Shown here in pieces: positions 1 to 9,230 of a stretch of DNA of 64,000 bases. The notes below the pieces were generated by a model, which made no database searches, had not been told where the DNA came from, and saw only the letters and a list, made by a program, of their open reading frames with translations. This stretch comes from Candidatus Limnocylindrales bacterium (GTDB taxonomy: Bacteria > Desulfobacterota > Binatia > UBA1149 > CAITLU01). How positions within the stretch are numbered: position 1 is the first letter of the stretch; the number at the start of each line of letters is the position of its first letter. The DNA is taken from assembly GCA_035571835.1 (NCBI GenBank), contig DATNBU010000013.1, positions 112,001-176,000 on the forward strand. The letters are read 5' to 3'. The translations under genes were made by a program, and so were the position numbers.

Positions 1-1227
1 CTTGCGCGGCTTGAGGAAGCCAAGCGCCGCGACCACCGGAAGCTCGGCAAGCAGCTCGGCCTGTTCAGCTTCCACAAGGAAGCGCCCGGGAGCCCGTTCT
101 TCCATCCGGACGGCGCGCTCGTCTACAACCTGCTGGTCGAATACATCCGCGGGCTCTATCGCCAGTACGACTACAGCGAAGTCATCACGCCGCAGGTGCT
201 CGACGTCGACCTCTGGCACCGCTCGGGCCACTACGAGAATTACCGCGAGAACATGTACTTCACGTCGGTCGAAGAGCGCGAGTTCGCGGTCAAGCCGATG
301 AACTGCCCGACCCACTGCCTGATGTACGGCGAAGACCTGCACTCGTACCGCGAGCTGCCGATCCGTTTTGCCGACTTCGGCCGGCTGCACCGCTTCGAGC
401 GCTCCGGCGTCGTGCACGGCCTTACGCGCGTGCGCACCTTCTGCCAGGACGACGCGCACATCTTCTGCGCGCCCGAGCAGATCCAGGCCGAGATCCGCTC
501 GGTCATCGAAATGATCCGCCACATGAACTCGACATTCGGGTTCAGCGAAACCCGCGTCTACCTTTCGACGAGGCCCGAAAAGTCGATCGGCTCCGACGAG
601 ATGTGGAAGCTTGCGGAAGATTCCTTGCGCGAAGTGCTCGCGTCCGAGTCCGTCGAATACAAGCTGAACGCCGGCGATGGCGCGTTCTACGGGCCGAAGA
701 TCGACTTCTGCGTGCTCGACGCCGTCGGCCGCGAATGGCAGCTCTCGACCGTGCAGCTCGACTTCTCGCTGCCGGAGCGGTTCGAGCTCAGCTACATCGA
801 CACCGACGGCAAGGCCAAGCGCCCCGTGATGATCCATCGCGCGGTGCTCGGCTCGCTCGAGCGCTTCCTCGGAATCCTCATCGAGCATACCGCCGGCGCG
901 CTGCCACTGTGGCTTGCGCCGTGCCAGGTGCTGCTCGTGACCGTCACCGACCGGCAGAACGAGTTCGCCGCCGAAGTGACCGCGACACTTAAACGCGCGG
1001 GCATTCGCGCGCGCTCGGATCTCCGCAACGAAAAGCTCGGCTTCAAGATTCGCGAAGCCCAGGCCGCCAGGATCCCGGTGGTCGCCGTCGTCGGCGACAA
1101 GGAAGTTGCCGGCGGCACCGTAGCCCCGCGCCTTCGCGGCGGGGAACAGGTCGACCCAATGACAGTAGAAGAATTCACCGGATGGCTGCGTGAGCGCAGC
1201 CGGTCTGGTGTTGGAGGTGTGCCATAG
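1..1227 (+). CDS. thrS: Threonyl-tRNA synthetase, C-terminal part (5' end outside window)
   Basis: This class II aminoacyl-tRNA synthetase charges tRNA-Thr in the cytoplasm. The frame is open from base 1 with no start, so only about 408 C-terminal residues are present. Visible marks are the zinc/active-site segment FAVKPMNCPTHCLMY, motif 2 around VRTFCQDDAHIFC, motif 3 around VMIHRAVLGSLERFLGILI, and a C-terminal anticodon-binding (HGTP) domain from about LAPCQVLLVTV. The TGS and editing domains would lie upstream. It is the first visible gene of a thrS-infC-rpmI-rplT-pheST operon. Its stop TAG shares two bases with the proposed infC start (ATAG). The family assignment is secure. Confidence 0.97.
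   Translation, partial: LARLEEAKRRDHRKLGKQLGLFSFHKEAPGSPFFHPDGALVYNLLVEYIRGLYRQYDYSEVITPQVLDVDLWHRSGHYENYRENMYFTSVEEREFAVKPMNCPTHCLMYGEDLHSYRELPIRFADFGRLHRFERSGVVHGLTRVRTFCQDDAHIFCAPEQIQAEIRSVIEMIRHMNSTFGFSETRVYLSTRPEKSIGSDEMWKLAEDSLREVLASESVEYKLNAGDGAFYGPKIDFCVLDAVGREWQLSTVQLDFSLPERFELSYIDTDGKAKRPVMIHRAVLGSLERFLGILIEHTAGALPLWLAPCQVLLVTVTDRQNEFAAEVTATLKRAGIRARSDLRNEKLGFKIREAQAARIPVVAVVGDKEVAGGTVAPRLRGGEQVDPMTVEEFTGWLRERSRSGVGGVP
1213..1226 (+). promoter_or_regulatory. Ribosome binding site and AUA start of infC
   Basis: GGAGG at 1213-1217 lies six bases before ATA at 1224-1226. ATA is in frame with the conserved IF-3 N-terminus, where no ATG, GTG or TTG occurs until the TTG at 1281. In E. 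coli, infC uses AUU and IF-3 represses its own translation by rejecting non-canonical starts; AUA here would fit the same autoregulation (inference). Confidence 0.75.
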
Positions 1228-1778
1228 CCAAGTCGCAGGAATTCCGAATCAACAACGAGATCCGTGCTCGCGAGGTCCGGTTGATCGACAGCAAGGGCGA
1301 ACAGCTCGGCATCATGACGATGGCCGACGCCCGCGAGATCGCCGAAACGCGCGCCATGGACCTCGTCGAAGTGGCAGGCGATGCAACGCCGCCCGTCGTG
1401 CGCATCATGGACTTCCACAAGTTCCGCTACGAGGAACGAAAGAAGGTCCAGGAGTCGAAGAAAAAGAGCTCGTCGACTTCGCAGCAGATGAAGGAGGTCA
1501 AGCTCCGATCGCGCACCGAGGCGCACGACATCGAATTCAAGACGAGCCACATCAAGCGTTTCCTGGCCGCCGGGCACCGCGTGAAAGTCACGGTCTTCTT
1601 CAAAGGCCGTGAGATCACCCGGCCCGACATGGGAAAGCAGATGCTACTCAAGGTGCTGTCGACGATCAGCGACGTCGCATCACCGGAAGGCGAGCCGCGG
1701 CTCGAAGGCCGCAACATGTCGGTGATCGTGGTTCCGACCAAGACACCGCCGAAGGGAGAGCGAAATGCCCAAGTGTAA
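1224..1778 (+). CDS. infC: Translation initiation factor IF-3
   Basis: IF-3 binds the 30S subunit and enforces start-codon and initiator-tRNA fidelity. The N-terminal domain reads FRINNEIRAREVRLID and GEQLGIM. A linker with KKKSS follows, then the C-terminal domain with KLRSRTEAHDIEFK, HIKRFLAAGHRVKVTVFFKGRE (two adjoining segments) and a conserved end. Length is 184 residues, normal for the family. The first ordinary start codon (TTG, 1281) would delete about 19 conserved residues, so I place the start at ATA 1224, behind a good Shine-Dalgarno site and overlapping the thrS stop. The 3' end overlaps rpmI by 14 bases, suggesting translational coupling. Confidence 0.93.
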   Translation: MAKSQEFRINNEIRAREVRLIDSKGEQLGIMTMADAREIAETRAMDLVEVAGDATPPVVRIMDFHKFRYEERKKVQESKKKSSSTSQQMKEVKLRSRTEAHDIEFKTSHIKRFLAAGHRVKVTVFFKGREITRPDMGKQMLLKVLSTISDVASPEGEPRLEGRNMSVIVVPTKTPPKGERNAQV

Positions 1779-1962
1779 GACCAAGAGAGGAGCCGCCAAA
1801 CGGTTCTCGGTAACGGGAAGCGGGCGCATCAAGCGCAAGCGCGCGTACCATCGCCACCAGCTGTCGGCCAAGACGAGGAAGCAGAAGCGCAGCCTCGGTC
1901 ATACCGGAATGGTCGCGTCGGTCGACGAGAAGCAGATCAAGCGCATCCTTCCGGGACACTAG
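1765..1962 (+). CDS. rpmI: 50S ribosomal protein L35
   Basis: A small basic ribosomal protein of 65 residues, the usual L35 length. It starts MPKCKTKRGAAKRFSVTGSG and carries the conserved KRKRAYHRH segment. ATG 1765 is preceded by GGGAGAG inside the infC tail. It sits between infC and rplT, the standard order. It is probably co-regulated with L20, which represses this operon in several bacteria (family knowledge, not shown here). Confidence 0.97.
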   Translation: MPKCKTKRGAAKRFSVTGSGRIKRKRAYHRHQLSAKTRKQKRSLGHTGMVASVDEKQIKRILPGH

Positions 1963-1974
1963 GAGAACACGACA

Positions 1975-2331
1975 ATGCCGAGAGTTACCAGAGGAACCAA
2001 GGGCAAGCGCCGCCACAAGAAGATCCTTGCCTATGCAAAGGGCTACGTCGGCGGACGCGGTCTTTACCGCCAGGGCCGCGAGACGGTCGAGAAGGGACTG
2101 ACGTACGCGTATCGCGACCGCAAGGTGCGCAAGCGCGAGTTCCGCTCGCTGTGGATCATCCGCATCAACGCCGCTGCGCGCCTGGAAGGGCTGACGTACG
2201 CGATGCTGATGCACGGGCTCAAGCAAGCGGGCGTCGAGATCGACCGCAAGGCGCTCGCCGAGCTGGCCGTCAACGAGCACGCCGCGTTCGCCGAGCTCGT
2301 CGCGCTCGCCAAGTCGCGGCTGGCGGCCTGA
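1975..2331 (+). CDS. rplT: 50S ribosomal protein L20
   Basis: L20 is an early-assembly 23S rRNA binding protein. The 118-residue length and motifs are canonical: [19 protein letters not shown] at the N-terminus, [12 protein letters not shown], then [15 protein letters not shown] and [16 protein letters not shown] in the globular C-terminal part. ATG 1975 follows AGGAGAA by a few bases. The gene begins 12 bases after rpmI. Confidence 0.97.
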   Translation: MPRVTRGTKGKRRHKKILAYAKGYVGGRGLYRQGRETVEKGLTYAYRDRKVRKREFRSLWIIRINAAARLEGLTYAMLMHGLKQAGVEIDRKALAELAVNEHAAFAELVALAKSRLAA

Positions 2332-2374
2332 TCCGCGAAGCCGCCCGAATGAGCGAAGCCGAAGCTGACATCGC

Positions 2375-3427
2375 ATGAGCGAAGCAGCCGAATCTCCCGA
2401 GACGATCGCGGCCGATGCAGTTGCCTGCGTCGGTCGCGCGATCGATCGCGCGGCGCTCGAGAAGCTTCGGGTCGAATACCTCGGCAAGAAGGGCAGGCTG
2501 ACGGGCGCGCTGCGCGTGCTCGGATCGCTGCCGTCCGGCGAGCGTCCGGTCTTCGGCCAGCGCGTCAATCGCGCCAAGGAAGAAGTCGACCAGGCCATCG
2601 CGGCACGCGAAGCCGAGATCCGGCTCGACGAGCGCACGGCAGCGCTCGCTCGCGGCGCCGTCGACGTGACGCTTCCCGCAGCGGGCGTGCCGCTCGGCAC
2701 GATCCATCCGATCTCGCGCACGATGACCGAGATCTGCGAGATCCTCGGCGGGATGGGCTTCGAAATCGCCGAAGGCCCGGAGATCGAGGACGACTACCAC
2801 AACTTCGAAGCGCTCAATATTCCGGCCGATCATCCCGCCCGCGACATGCACGATACGTTCTTCGTCCAGGGCGGCTCGGTGCTGCGCACGCACACGTCGC
2901 CGGTTCAGATCCGGGTGATGGAAGCGCGCCGGCCTCCGGTGCGGATCATCGCGCCCGGCGCCGTCTACCGGCACGACGACGACGTGACGCACTCGCCGAT
3001 GTTTCATCAGATCGAAGGGCTGATGGTCGATCGCGGAATCACGTTCGCGCACCTCAAGGGCGTGCTCACCGAGTTCCTGCGGCGCGTGTTCGGCCGCGAT
3101 CTCGCCGTGCGCCTGCGCCCGAGCTTCTTTCCGTTCACCGAGCCGAGCGCCGAAGTCGACGTCGCGTGCGTGGTCTGCGAGCAGAAGGGCACAGGCCTCG
3201 GGCCGTTCCAAGGGACATGCCGCGTGTGCAAAGGCACCGGCTGGCTCGAGATCCTCGGCGCCGGAATGGTCCACCCAGCGGTCTTCGAGGCGGTCGGCTA
3301 CGATCCGGAAGAATTCAGCGGCTTCGCGTTCGGTCTCGGCGTCGAGCGCATCGCGATGCTCAAGTACAAGATCGACGACATCCGCCTGTTCTACGGCGGC
3401 GACCTTCGTTTCCTGCGCCAGTTTTAG
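2375..3427 (+). CDS. pheS: Phenylalanyl-tRNA synthetase alpha subunit
   Basis: Catalytic subunit of the (alpha-beta)2 PheRS. An N-terminal coiled-coil region (about residues 1-85) leads into the class II core. Visible are motif 1 around EGPEIEDDYHNFEALNIP, the substrate segment LRTHTSPVQIRVM, motif 2 YRHDDDVTHSPMFHQIEGL, FFPFTEPSAEVDVAC, and motif 3 FGLGVERIAMLKYKIDDIRL. Between these a CVVC...CRVC pair forms the zinc-finger-like insert found in many PheS proteins. Length of 350 residues is typical. It is 44 bases after rplT and 12 before pheT. Confidence 0.97.
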   Translation: MSEAAESPETIAADAVACVGRAIDRAALEKLRVEYLGKKGRLTGALRVLGSLPSGERPVFGQRVNRAKEEVDQAIAAREAEIRLDERTAALARGAVDVTLPAAGVPLGTIHPISRTMTEICEILGGMGFEIAEGPEIEDDYHNFEALNIPADHPARDMHDTFFVQGGSVLRTHTSPVQIRVMEARRPPVRIIAPGAVYRHDDDVTHSPMFHQIEGLMVDRGITFAHLKGVLTEFLRRVFGRDLAVRLRPSFFPFTEPSAEVDVACVVCEQKGTGLGPFQGTCRVCKGTGWLEILGAGMVHPAVFEAVGYDPEEFSGFAFGLGVERIAMLKYKIDDIRLFYGGDLRFLRQF

Positions 3428-3439
3428 GATTACCGATCC

Positions 3440-5866
3440 ATGCGTCTGTCGTACCAGTGGCTCCGTGAGCTCGTGGAAGGTGAATTGCCTTCCGTCGATG
3501 AGGTGGCGCGTCGCCTTACGATGGGCGGCATCGAGGTCGAGGCCGTCCATGCGCCGTCGCAAGCGTGGGACGATCGCCTCGTCGTCGCGCGCATCGAAAA
3601 GAAAGAGCAGCACCCCAACGCCGACCGTTTGACGGTCTGTCATGTGGACGACGGAACCGGCGGGCTTCGCACCATCGTCTGCGGCGCGAAGAACCACAGC
3701 TCGGGCGACACCGTCGTGCTCGCGCGCGTCGGCGCGAAGCTTCCGGGCGGGCTCGAGATACGGAAGAGCAAGCTTCGCGGCGTCGATTCCGAAGGCATGC
3801 TGTGCTCGGCCGCCGAGCTCGGGCTCGAAGGCGGCGAGGACGGCATCATCCTTCTTAACGCCGGGGTTGTCCCCGGCTCGCTCGAAGCGGGACTGGTTCC
3901 CGGCTCGCTCGCCGCTCCGCTTCTCGGGCTCGACGATACGGTTCTCGAGCTCGGCATCACGCCGAACCGCGGCGACTGCCTGAGCATGCTCGGCCTTGCG
4001 CGCGAGACGGCTGCGCTGTGCGGCCTGTCACTGCGCGCGCCGTCGCCGTCGATCGCGCGACCGCAAGGCCCGTCGCAGGTATCCGTCGAGATTCGCGACA
4101 CGGAGGCGTGCCCGCTCTATCACGGCCTCGTCGTCCGCGGTGTGCGCATCGGAGCGTCGCCGACGTGGCTTCGCACGCGCCTTGCGGCCTGCGGGCTGCG
4201 CTCGATCAACAACGTGGTTGACGTGACCAACTTCGTGCTGATGGAACAGGGCCAGCCGCTCCACGCATTCGATCTCGCGCTCATCGGCGGCAGCCGCATC
4301 GTCGTGCGCCGTGCAGGCGAGAGCGAGACGATCCGTACGCTCGACGGACGCGACGTGACGCTCGTGCCGGAAGACCTCGTGATCGCCGACCAGAAACAGC
4401 CGGTCGCGCTCGCAGGCGTGATGGGCGGCGAGCTCTCCGCCGTAAGCGCTGCGACGACCGATCTGTTCATCGAGAGCGCCATGTTCGCGCCGACGTTCGT
4501 ACGCCGCACGTCGCGGCGCCACGGCATGATCACCGACTCGTCGTATCGCTTCGAGCGTGGCGTCGACAGCACGGGCGTCGAGCGTGCGCTGCTTCGCGCC
4601 GCGGAGCTGTTCATCCAAGTCGCCGGCGGAAAGATCGAAGGCGGAGTCGTGCGCGAAGGGCCGGGCCCCGCCGCACGAAGCACGGTGGGCGTGCGGCCCG
4701 CGCGTGTACGCGCAATGCTCGGCGCCGACGTGTCCGACGAGCGCATCCAGTCTGTGCTCGCGTCGATCGGCGCACCGCCACGTGGCGGCGCCGCCGGCTA
4801 CGAAGTGACTCCGCCGAGCTGGCGCTTCGACCTCGCGCGCGAGATCGACTTCGTCGAAGAAGTCGCACGCATCATTGGTTACGAGACGATCGCGCCGTCG
4901 ATGCCAATGATCGAGCTCGCACCGGTGCGCGTACCGGAAAGCGTCAAGGCGACCGAACGTGTTCGCGGCCTGCTGTCGTCGCTCGGCATGAGCGAGCACG
5001 TCAGCGTGTCGTTCACGTCCGAAGCATCGAACGCGCGCTACCCGGGGCTGTTCACCGACGGCGCAAGCGTGCTGGTGCGAAATCCGCTGCGCAGCGATGA
5101 CACGGCGATGCAGCGAAGCGCGCTCGGCGCACTCGTTGCCGCGCTCGCGGCCAACGTCGCCATGCAGCAGCCGCGCGTCGACCTGTTCTCGATTGCGCGA
5201 ACGTTCGTCGCGACCGGTGAAGGCCTGCCCGGCCAGCGCGAGGTCGCGGCGGGACTCCTCTACGGTCCGCGTCCTGGCGTCGCACCGGGCGAGTCGCGGG
5301 ACCTCACGTTCGCCGACCTCAAGGCGGTCGTGGAGAAGCTGCTCGGCGTGCTCGCGCCGGGCACGCCGGTCGACTTCCGTCCGGTCACGGGACGCCCCGA
5401 ATATCACCCGAGGGCAGGCGCCGAGGTCGTGATCGGGGGCCACGTCGTCGGAATGCTCGGGCGCCTCCACCCGGACGTCGCGGAAGGCTCGGAAATCACT
5501 GGAGAAATCTACGTCTTTGAAGTTGACTGCCGGGAGGCGGTCGCGTATAGACGCGCGCACCCGGGGCTGCAGCCGATCCCGCGCTACCCGAGCTCGCAAA
5601 GGGATATTTCGCTCGTCGTCGACATCGACGTACCTGCGGGAACCGCCCTCCGCGAGATCGAGGAATTGCATGAACCCTGCATCGAATCCGTAATGGTGTT
5701 CGATGATTACAGGGGAGCGGGGATCGAAGATGGCCGCAAGGCCCTGGGATACAGGCTTGTGTACCGTGCCGCCGACCGCACGCTGACCGATGCGGAAGTG
5801 ACTTCGTTGCACGAGAAGGTGGTTGGACACCTGACTGGACGCCTCGGCGCCCAGGTACGAATCTGA
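3440..5866 (+). CDS. pheT: Phenylalanyl-tRNA synthetase beta subunit
   Basis: Beta subunit of PheRS, 808 residues, full length for the bacterial form. In order: N-terminal EMAP/tRNA-binding domain ([19 protein letters not shown], about 54-72), B3/B4 editing domain, B5 domain, the catalytic-like core, and a C-terminal FDX-ACB domain ([17 protein letters not shown] near 715-731). The editing site hydrolyses mischarged Tyr-tRNA-Phe in relatives. The start [12 protein letters not shown] is canonical. It follows pheS directly, so the two are probably translated as a pair. Confidence 0.97.
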   Translation: MRLSYQWLRELVEGELPSVDEVARRLTMGGIEVEAVHAPSQAWDDRLVVARIEKKEQHPNADRLTVCHVDDGTGGLRTIVCGAKNHSSGDTVVLARVGAKLPGGLEIRKSKLRGVDSEGMLCSAAELGLEGGEDGIILLNAGVVPGSLEAGLVPGSLAAPLLGLDDTVLELGITPNRGDCLSMLGLARETAALCGLSLRAPSPSIARPQGPSQVSVEIRDTEACPLYHGLVVRGVRIGASPTWLRTRLAACGLRSINNVVDVTNFVLMEQGQPLHAFDLALIGGSRIVVRRAGESETIRTLDGRDVTLVPEDLVIADQKQPVALAGVMGGELSAVSAATTDLFIESAMFAPTFVRRTSRRHGMITDSSYRFERGVDSTGVERALLRAAELFIQVAGGKIEGGVVREGPGPAARSTVGVRPARVRAMLGADVSDERIQSVLASIGAPPRGGAAGYEVTPPSWRFDLAREIDFVEEVARIIGYETIAPSMPMIELAPVRVPESVKATERVRGLLSSLGMSEHVSVSFTSEASNARYPGLFTDGASVLVRNPLRSDDTAMQRSALGALVAALAANVAMQQPRVDLFSIARTFVATGEGLPGQREVAAGLLYGPRPGVAPGESRDLTFADLKAVVEKLLGVLAPGTPVDFRPVTGRPEYHPRAGAEVVIGGHVVGMLGRLHPDVAEGSEITGEIYVFEVDCREAVAYRRAHPGLQPIPRYPSSQRDISLVVDIDVPAGTALREIEELHEPCIESVMVFDDYRGAGIEDGRKALGYRLVYRAADRTLTDAEVTSLHEKVVGHLTGRLGAQVRI

Positions 5867-5907
5867 GATTCCGCGCTGCTTTCGGGCAGCCGGCGGAGGC
5901 GTCGCGC

Positions 5908-6198
5908 ATGACAAAGGCCGAGATCGTCGAGCACATCTACGAGCGCGTCGGGTTTTCCAAGAAGGAAGCGGCCGAGGTCGTCGAGTCGATCTTCGAGGTC
6001 ATCAAGGCCCGTCTCGAACAGGGCGAGAAGGTCAAGATCTCCGGATTCGGCAACTTCGTGATCAACGAGAAGCGGCCGCGCAAAGGCCGCAACCCGCAGA
6101 CCGGCGACGAGATCGTGATCTCCGGTCGCCGCGTGCTTTCGTTCAAGCCGAGCCAGGTCCTCAAGCGCACGATCAACGCCGACGAGGCGGCATCGTGA
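5908..6198 (+). CDS. ihfA: Integration host factor alpha subunit
   Basis: A DNA-bending nucleoid protein of the HU/IHF family, 96 residues. The N-terminus [20 protein letters not shown], the core [19 protein letters not shown] and the arm [18 protein letters not shown] match IHF-alpha better than HU. Position directly after pheT is the usual place for ihfA (himA) in Proteobacteria. The stop overlaps the GTG of the next gene by four bases. Confidence 0.94.
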   Translation: MTKAEIVEHIYERVGFSKKEAAEVVESIFEVIKARLEQGEKVKISGFGNFVINEKRPRKGRNPQTGDEIVISGRRVLSFKPSQVLKRTINADEAAS

Positions 6199-6731
6199 CC
6201 CCACCGCCCGGATCCGCCGACTTCCCCGATCCCGAACAGGACGCCGCGCCTGCCGACCCTCGCGACGAGGCCCACGCCGGCGAGGAAAATCAGGACGAGT
6301 CGGAGGACGGCGACGAGCTCGATGATCAGGAAGACGGCGATGAGCCCGACCTTCAAGGCGCCGGCTCCGATGACGACCAGCACGAGGTCAGCGAAGCCGT
6401 CGCGGCGCTGCTCGGCGACAAGCTCTACTTCAAGATCGGCGAGGTCGCCCGCATCGTCGGCGTAAAGCCGTACGTGCTTCGCTACTGGGAAACCGAGTTC
6501 AGCATCCTCAAGCCCGGCAAGACCCGCTCCAAGCACCGCCTGTACCGGCGGCGCGACGTCGAGCTGCTGCTTCGCATCAAGGACCTCCTGCACACGCGCC
6601 GCTTCACGATCGAAGGCGCGCGCAAGAAACTCCGCGAGGAGTCGATGGGCGCCGAGCCGCAGGCCGCCGCCACCGGCGCTCTCGCCGAGATCCGCGAAGC
6701 CCTCGTCCGCATCCGCGACTCCCTCGGCTGA
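6195..6731 (+). CDS. MerR-family transcriptional regulator with acidic N-terminal tail
   Basis: Residues about 77-145 form a MerR winged helix-turn-helix: [20 protein letters not shown], then [20 protein letters not shown] and an arginine-rich helix. The first ~70 residues are a low-complexity Asp/Glu/Pro tail, unusual for MerR proteins. The C-terminus lacks the metal-binding cysteines of metal-sensing members. GTG 6195 overlaps the ihfA stop (GTGA), so it is translationally coupled. A short MerR protein after ihfA is a recurrent arrangement in delta-type proteobacteria; the regulon is unknown. Confidence 0.88.
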   Translation: MTPPPGSADFPDPEQDAAPADPRDEAHAGEENQDESEDGDELDDQEDGDEPDLQGAGSDDDQHEVSEAVAALLGDKLYFKIGEVARIVGVKPYVLRYWETEFSILKPGKTRSKHRLYRRRDVELLLRIKDLLHTRRFTIEGARKKLREESMGAEPQAAATGALAEIREALVRIRDSLG

Positions 6732-6846
6732 AACGCCGGCTACTCGAAAACCGCGTCGCCCGCGCCCTGCGAGTGCCGCTCGTTTTGAAAAGCCGGACGG
6801 TCCCGGTTTAAAAGCCCGCGCCCGCTCACTGCCGCCTTCCGGAGGA

Positions 6847-8172
6847 ATGATGCCGATCGTTCGCATGCGCCGCCCGGCGCTTTCTTTTCTCATGCTGATG
6901 CTGGCCGCGACGTGCGGCACCGCCTGGGGCGCCGACGCGCCGGCCGAGTCCACGATCAGCGGCGCCGACACGGCCTGGGTGCTGGTCTCGAGCGCTCTGG
7001 TTCTGTTCATGACGCCGGGCCTCGCGCTGTTCTACGGCGGCATGGTGCGCACCAAGAACGCACTGTCGTCGCTGATGCACAGCTTCATCGCGATGGGCGT
7101 GATCACGCTGCAGTGGGTCGTCATCGGCTACTCGCTCGCGTTCAGCCCCGGCGGTCCGTACATCGGCGGCGTGTCGTGGTTCGTGCTGCACGGCGTTTCG
7201 AACGACGTTGCATGGCCCGGCTACACCATTCCGGCAAGCCTTTTCATGGTCTTCCAGATGATGTTCGCGATCATCACGCCGGCGCTGATCAGCGGCGCGA
7301 TCGCCGAGCGCATCAAATACAGCAGCTACGTGCTGTTCATCCTTTTGTGGGCGACGCTCGTCTACGATCCGATCTGTCACTGGGTGTGGGCGAGCGACGG
7401 GTGGCTGTTCGGAATGGGGGCGCTCGATTTTGCCGGCGGCACGGTCGTGCACATCAGCTCGGGCGTCTCGGCGCTGGCGCTGACTCTCGTGCTCGGGCGC
7501 CGCATCGGTTACCCGCACACCGCGATGAAGCCGCACAACCTCACGATGACGCTCGTCGGCACCGCGATCCTCTGGTTCGGCTGGTTTGGCTTCAACGCCG
7601 GCAGCTCGCTCGGCGCCAACGCCGTCGGAGTCGGCGCATTCATCGCTACCCATGTTGCAGCCGCAACGGCTGCGACCACGTGGAGCGTCATCGAAGCGTA
7701 TCATCGCGGCAAGGCGAGCGCGCTCGGCTTTGCCTCGGGCGCCGTGGCCGGCCTCGTCGGCATCACGCCGGCGTGCGGGTTCGTCGACGTTCCCGGTGCG
7801 ATCGCGATCGGCGCGAGCGTTGCGGCGATCTGCTACGGCGCCATCGTCGTCAAGAGCCGCTTCGGCTACGACGATTCGCTCGATACGTTCGGCGTGCACG
7901 GCGTGGGCGGAAGCTGGGGCGCGATCGCCACCGGGATCTTCTGCGTCGCCGCACTGACTCCCGACAAGGCCGGCGGCCTTATCGACAGTGGAAACGTCCA
8001 CCGCCTGTACGTGCAAGCGATCGGCGTGCTGGCCACGTTCGCGTACTCGTTCGTCGTCACGTTCGTGCTGGCGCGCGTGCTCGATGCGACCATCGGGCTT
8101 CGCGTGAACGAGGAAGACGAGCGCATGGGCCTCGATCTCGCGTGCCACGGCGAGACCGGCTACGACATGTGA
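6847..8172 (+). CDS. amt: Ammonium transporter (Amt/MEP/Rh family)
   Basis: An inner-membrane ammonium channel of about 11 helices after a signal-like N-terminus. Family marks: TPGLALFYGGMVRTKN, VYDPICHWVWASDGWLF with the first twin-His, FAGGTVVHISSGVSALAL, FGWFGFNAGSSLGANA, and LDTFGVHGVGGSWGAIATG with the second His. The tail EEDERMGLDLACHGETGYD is the GlnK-interacting C-terminus, although no glnK or glnB gene adjoins it. GGAGG at 6841 sits very close to ATG 6847, so ATG 6850 is an equally good start. It is a single gene, not clearly in the upstream operon. Confidence 0.95.
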   Translation: MMPIVRMRRPALSFLMLMLAATCGTAWGADAPAESTISGADTAWVLVSSALVLFMTPGLALFYGGMVRTKNALSSLMHSFIAMGVITLQWVVIGYSLAFSPGGPYIGGVSWFVLHGVSNDVAWPGYTIPASLFMVFQMMFAIITPALISGAIAERIKYSSYVLFILLWATLVYDPICHWVWASDGWLFGMGALDFAGGTVVHISSGVSALALTLVLGRRIGYPHTAMKPHNLTMTLVGTAILWFGWFGFNAGSSLGANAVGVGAFIATHVAAATAATTWSVIEAYHRGKASALGFASGAVAGLVGITPACGFVDVPGAIAIGASVAAICYGAIVVKSRFGYDDSLDTFGVHGVGGSWGAIATGIFCVAALTPDKAGGLIDSGNVHRLYVQAIGVLATFAYSFVVTFVLARVLDATIGLRVNEEDERMGLDLACHGETGYDM

Positions 8173-8271
8173 TCGACATCGACGCTCGTGGCGAAAGAGC
8201 CGCGCAGCGCGATTCAGGATGCGGCGGGCGAGTTGTCTTTCGGACTACTCGCCAGTATCGTCGCGACTCTT

Positions 8272-8348
8272 CGGGGTGTAGCGCAGCCTGGTAGCGCACC
8301 TGCTTGGGGTGTAGGTGGTCGCTGGTTCAAATCCAGTCACCCCGACCA
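8272..8348 (+). tRNA. tRNA-Pro (GGG anticodon)
   Basis: A 77-base cloverleaf. Acceptor arms are CGGGGTG (8272-8278) and CACCCCG (8338-8344). The anticodon stem CCTGC/GTAGG encloses loop TTGGGGT, giving anticodon GGG. The T loop is GGTTCAAATCC and the 3' CCA is encoded. A REP-like hairpin ending in a T run begins three bases later and may serve as terminator. Confidence 0.95.
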
Positions 8349-8350
8349 CT

Positions 8351-8408
8351 GAAATCGGGGACAGAGAATGGTTTTGCGCACGTGAAATCAGTGTCTGTCC
8401 CCGATTTT
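8351..8408. repeat. REP-like palindrome 1 (long loop)
   Basis: Arms AAATCGGGGACAGA (8352-8365) and TCTGTCCCCGATTT (8394-8407) are exact complements separated by a 28-base loop that still contains GAAATCAGTG. It ends in a T run. It belongs to the same family as the palindromes at 9750, 17249, 22831 and 41003, but its left arm is cut short. Confidence 0.85.
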
Positions 8409-8467
8409 TTCGACCGAATTGACCTTCCGGGAGCCGGCGGGCACTTAACTGGCAGGATCGCCGGCGC

Positions 8468-9208
8468 ATGATTCTCGCATCCAATGACGATGGCATTCAG
8501 TCGAGCGGGCTCGCCCGGCTGGTCGAGGCGCTGCGCGTGCTCGACGAGGTCATCGTCGTCGCACCCGACCGGGAGCGGTCGGCCGTAAGCCACGCGCTGA
8601 CGATCGAGCGGCCGCTTCGGGCCGACGAGATCCAGCCCGGCTGGATCGCCGTCAACGGAACGCCGACCGACTGCATCAACCTCGCGCTCAACGGACTGCT
8701 GCCGAAAAGGCCGTGGCTGATCGTCTCGGGCATCAACCGCGGGGCAAACCTCGGGGACGACATCACGTACTCGGGAACGGTCTCGGCTGCGATGGAAGCG
8801 GTTCTGCTCGGCGTGCCGGCCGTCGCGTTCTCGCAGGTCGGCCGAGTCGCATTCCACTACGACGCGGCGGCGGCCTTTGCCGTGGGCCTCGTCCGCCAGC
8901 TCAAGGAAGAGGGCCTGCCGCCCGACACGCTTCTCAACGTGAACGTGCCGGACCTTCCTGCTCCGGTCGGTTTCGCGATCACGCGCCAGGGCAAGCGCCG
9001 CTACAGCGATGCGATCGTCGAGAAGGACGACCCGCGCGGCCGCAAGTATTACTGGATCGGCGGCAGCGAGCTCGACTTCGAGGACGCTCCGGGCACCGAC
9101 TTCACCGCGATCCGTGACGGCCTGGTGTCGGTTACGCCGCTGCACCTCGACCTGACCAACTACGAAGCGATGCAGAAACTGGCATCGCTGCGCCTGAACT
9201 GGCCGTGA
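8468..9208 (+). CDS. surE: 5'/3'-nucleotidase SurE
   Basis: A metal-dependent nucleoside monophosphate phosphatase of 246 residues. The N-terminus MILASNDDGIQSSGL holds the Asp-Asp metal motif. Further signatures are VVAPDRERSAVSHALT, VNGTPTDCINLAL, SGINRGANLGDDITYSGTV and NVNVPDLP. The protein is typical length and apparently cytosolic. It is 22 bases before apt, so the pair may form a small nucleotide-metabolism operon. The usual neighbour pcm is absent. Confidence 0.95.
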   Translation: MILASNDDGIQSSGLARLVEALRVLDEVIVVAPDRERSAVSHALTIERPLRADEIQPGWIAVNGTPTDCINLALNGLLPKRPWLIVSGINRGANLGDDITYSGTVSAAMEAVLLGVPAVAFSQVGRVAFHYDAAAAFAVGLVRQLKEEGLPPDTLLNVNVPDLPAPVGFAITRQGKRRYSDAIVEKDDPRGRKYYWIGGSELDFEDAPGTDFTAIRDGLVSVTPLHLDLTNYEAMQKLASLRLNWP

Positions 9209-9230
9209 CGCACGGCGCCCGGAGACACTC

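Noticed and set aside
4028-5914. Minus-strand ORF of about 630 codons opposite pheT
   Set aside because: Arg/His-rich shadow of pheT with no conserved segment.
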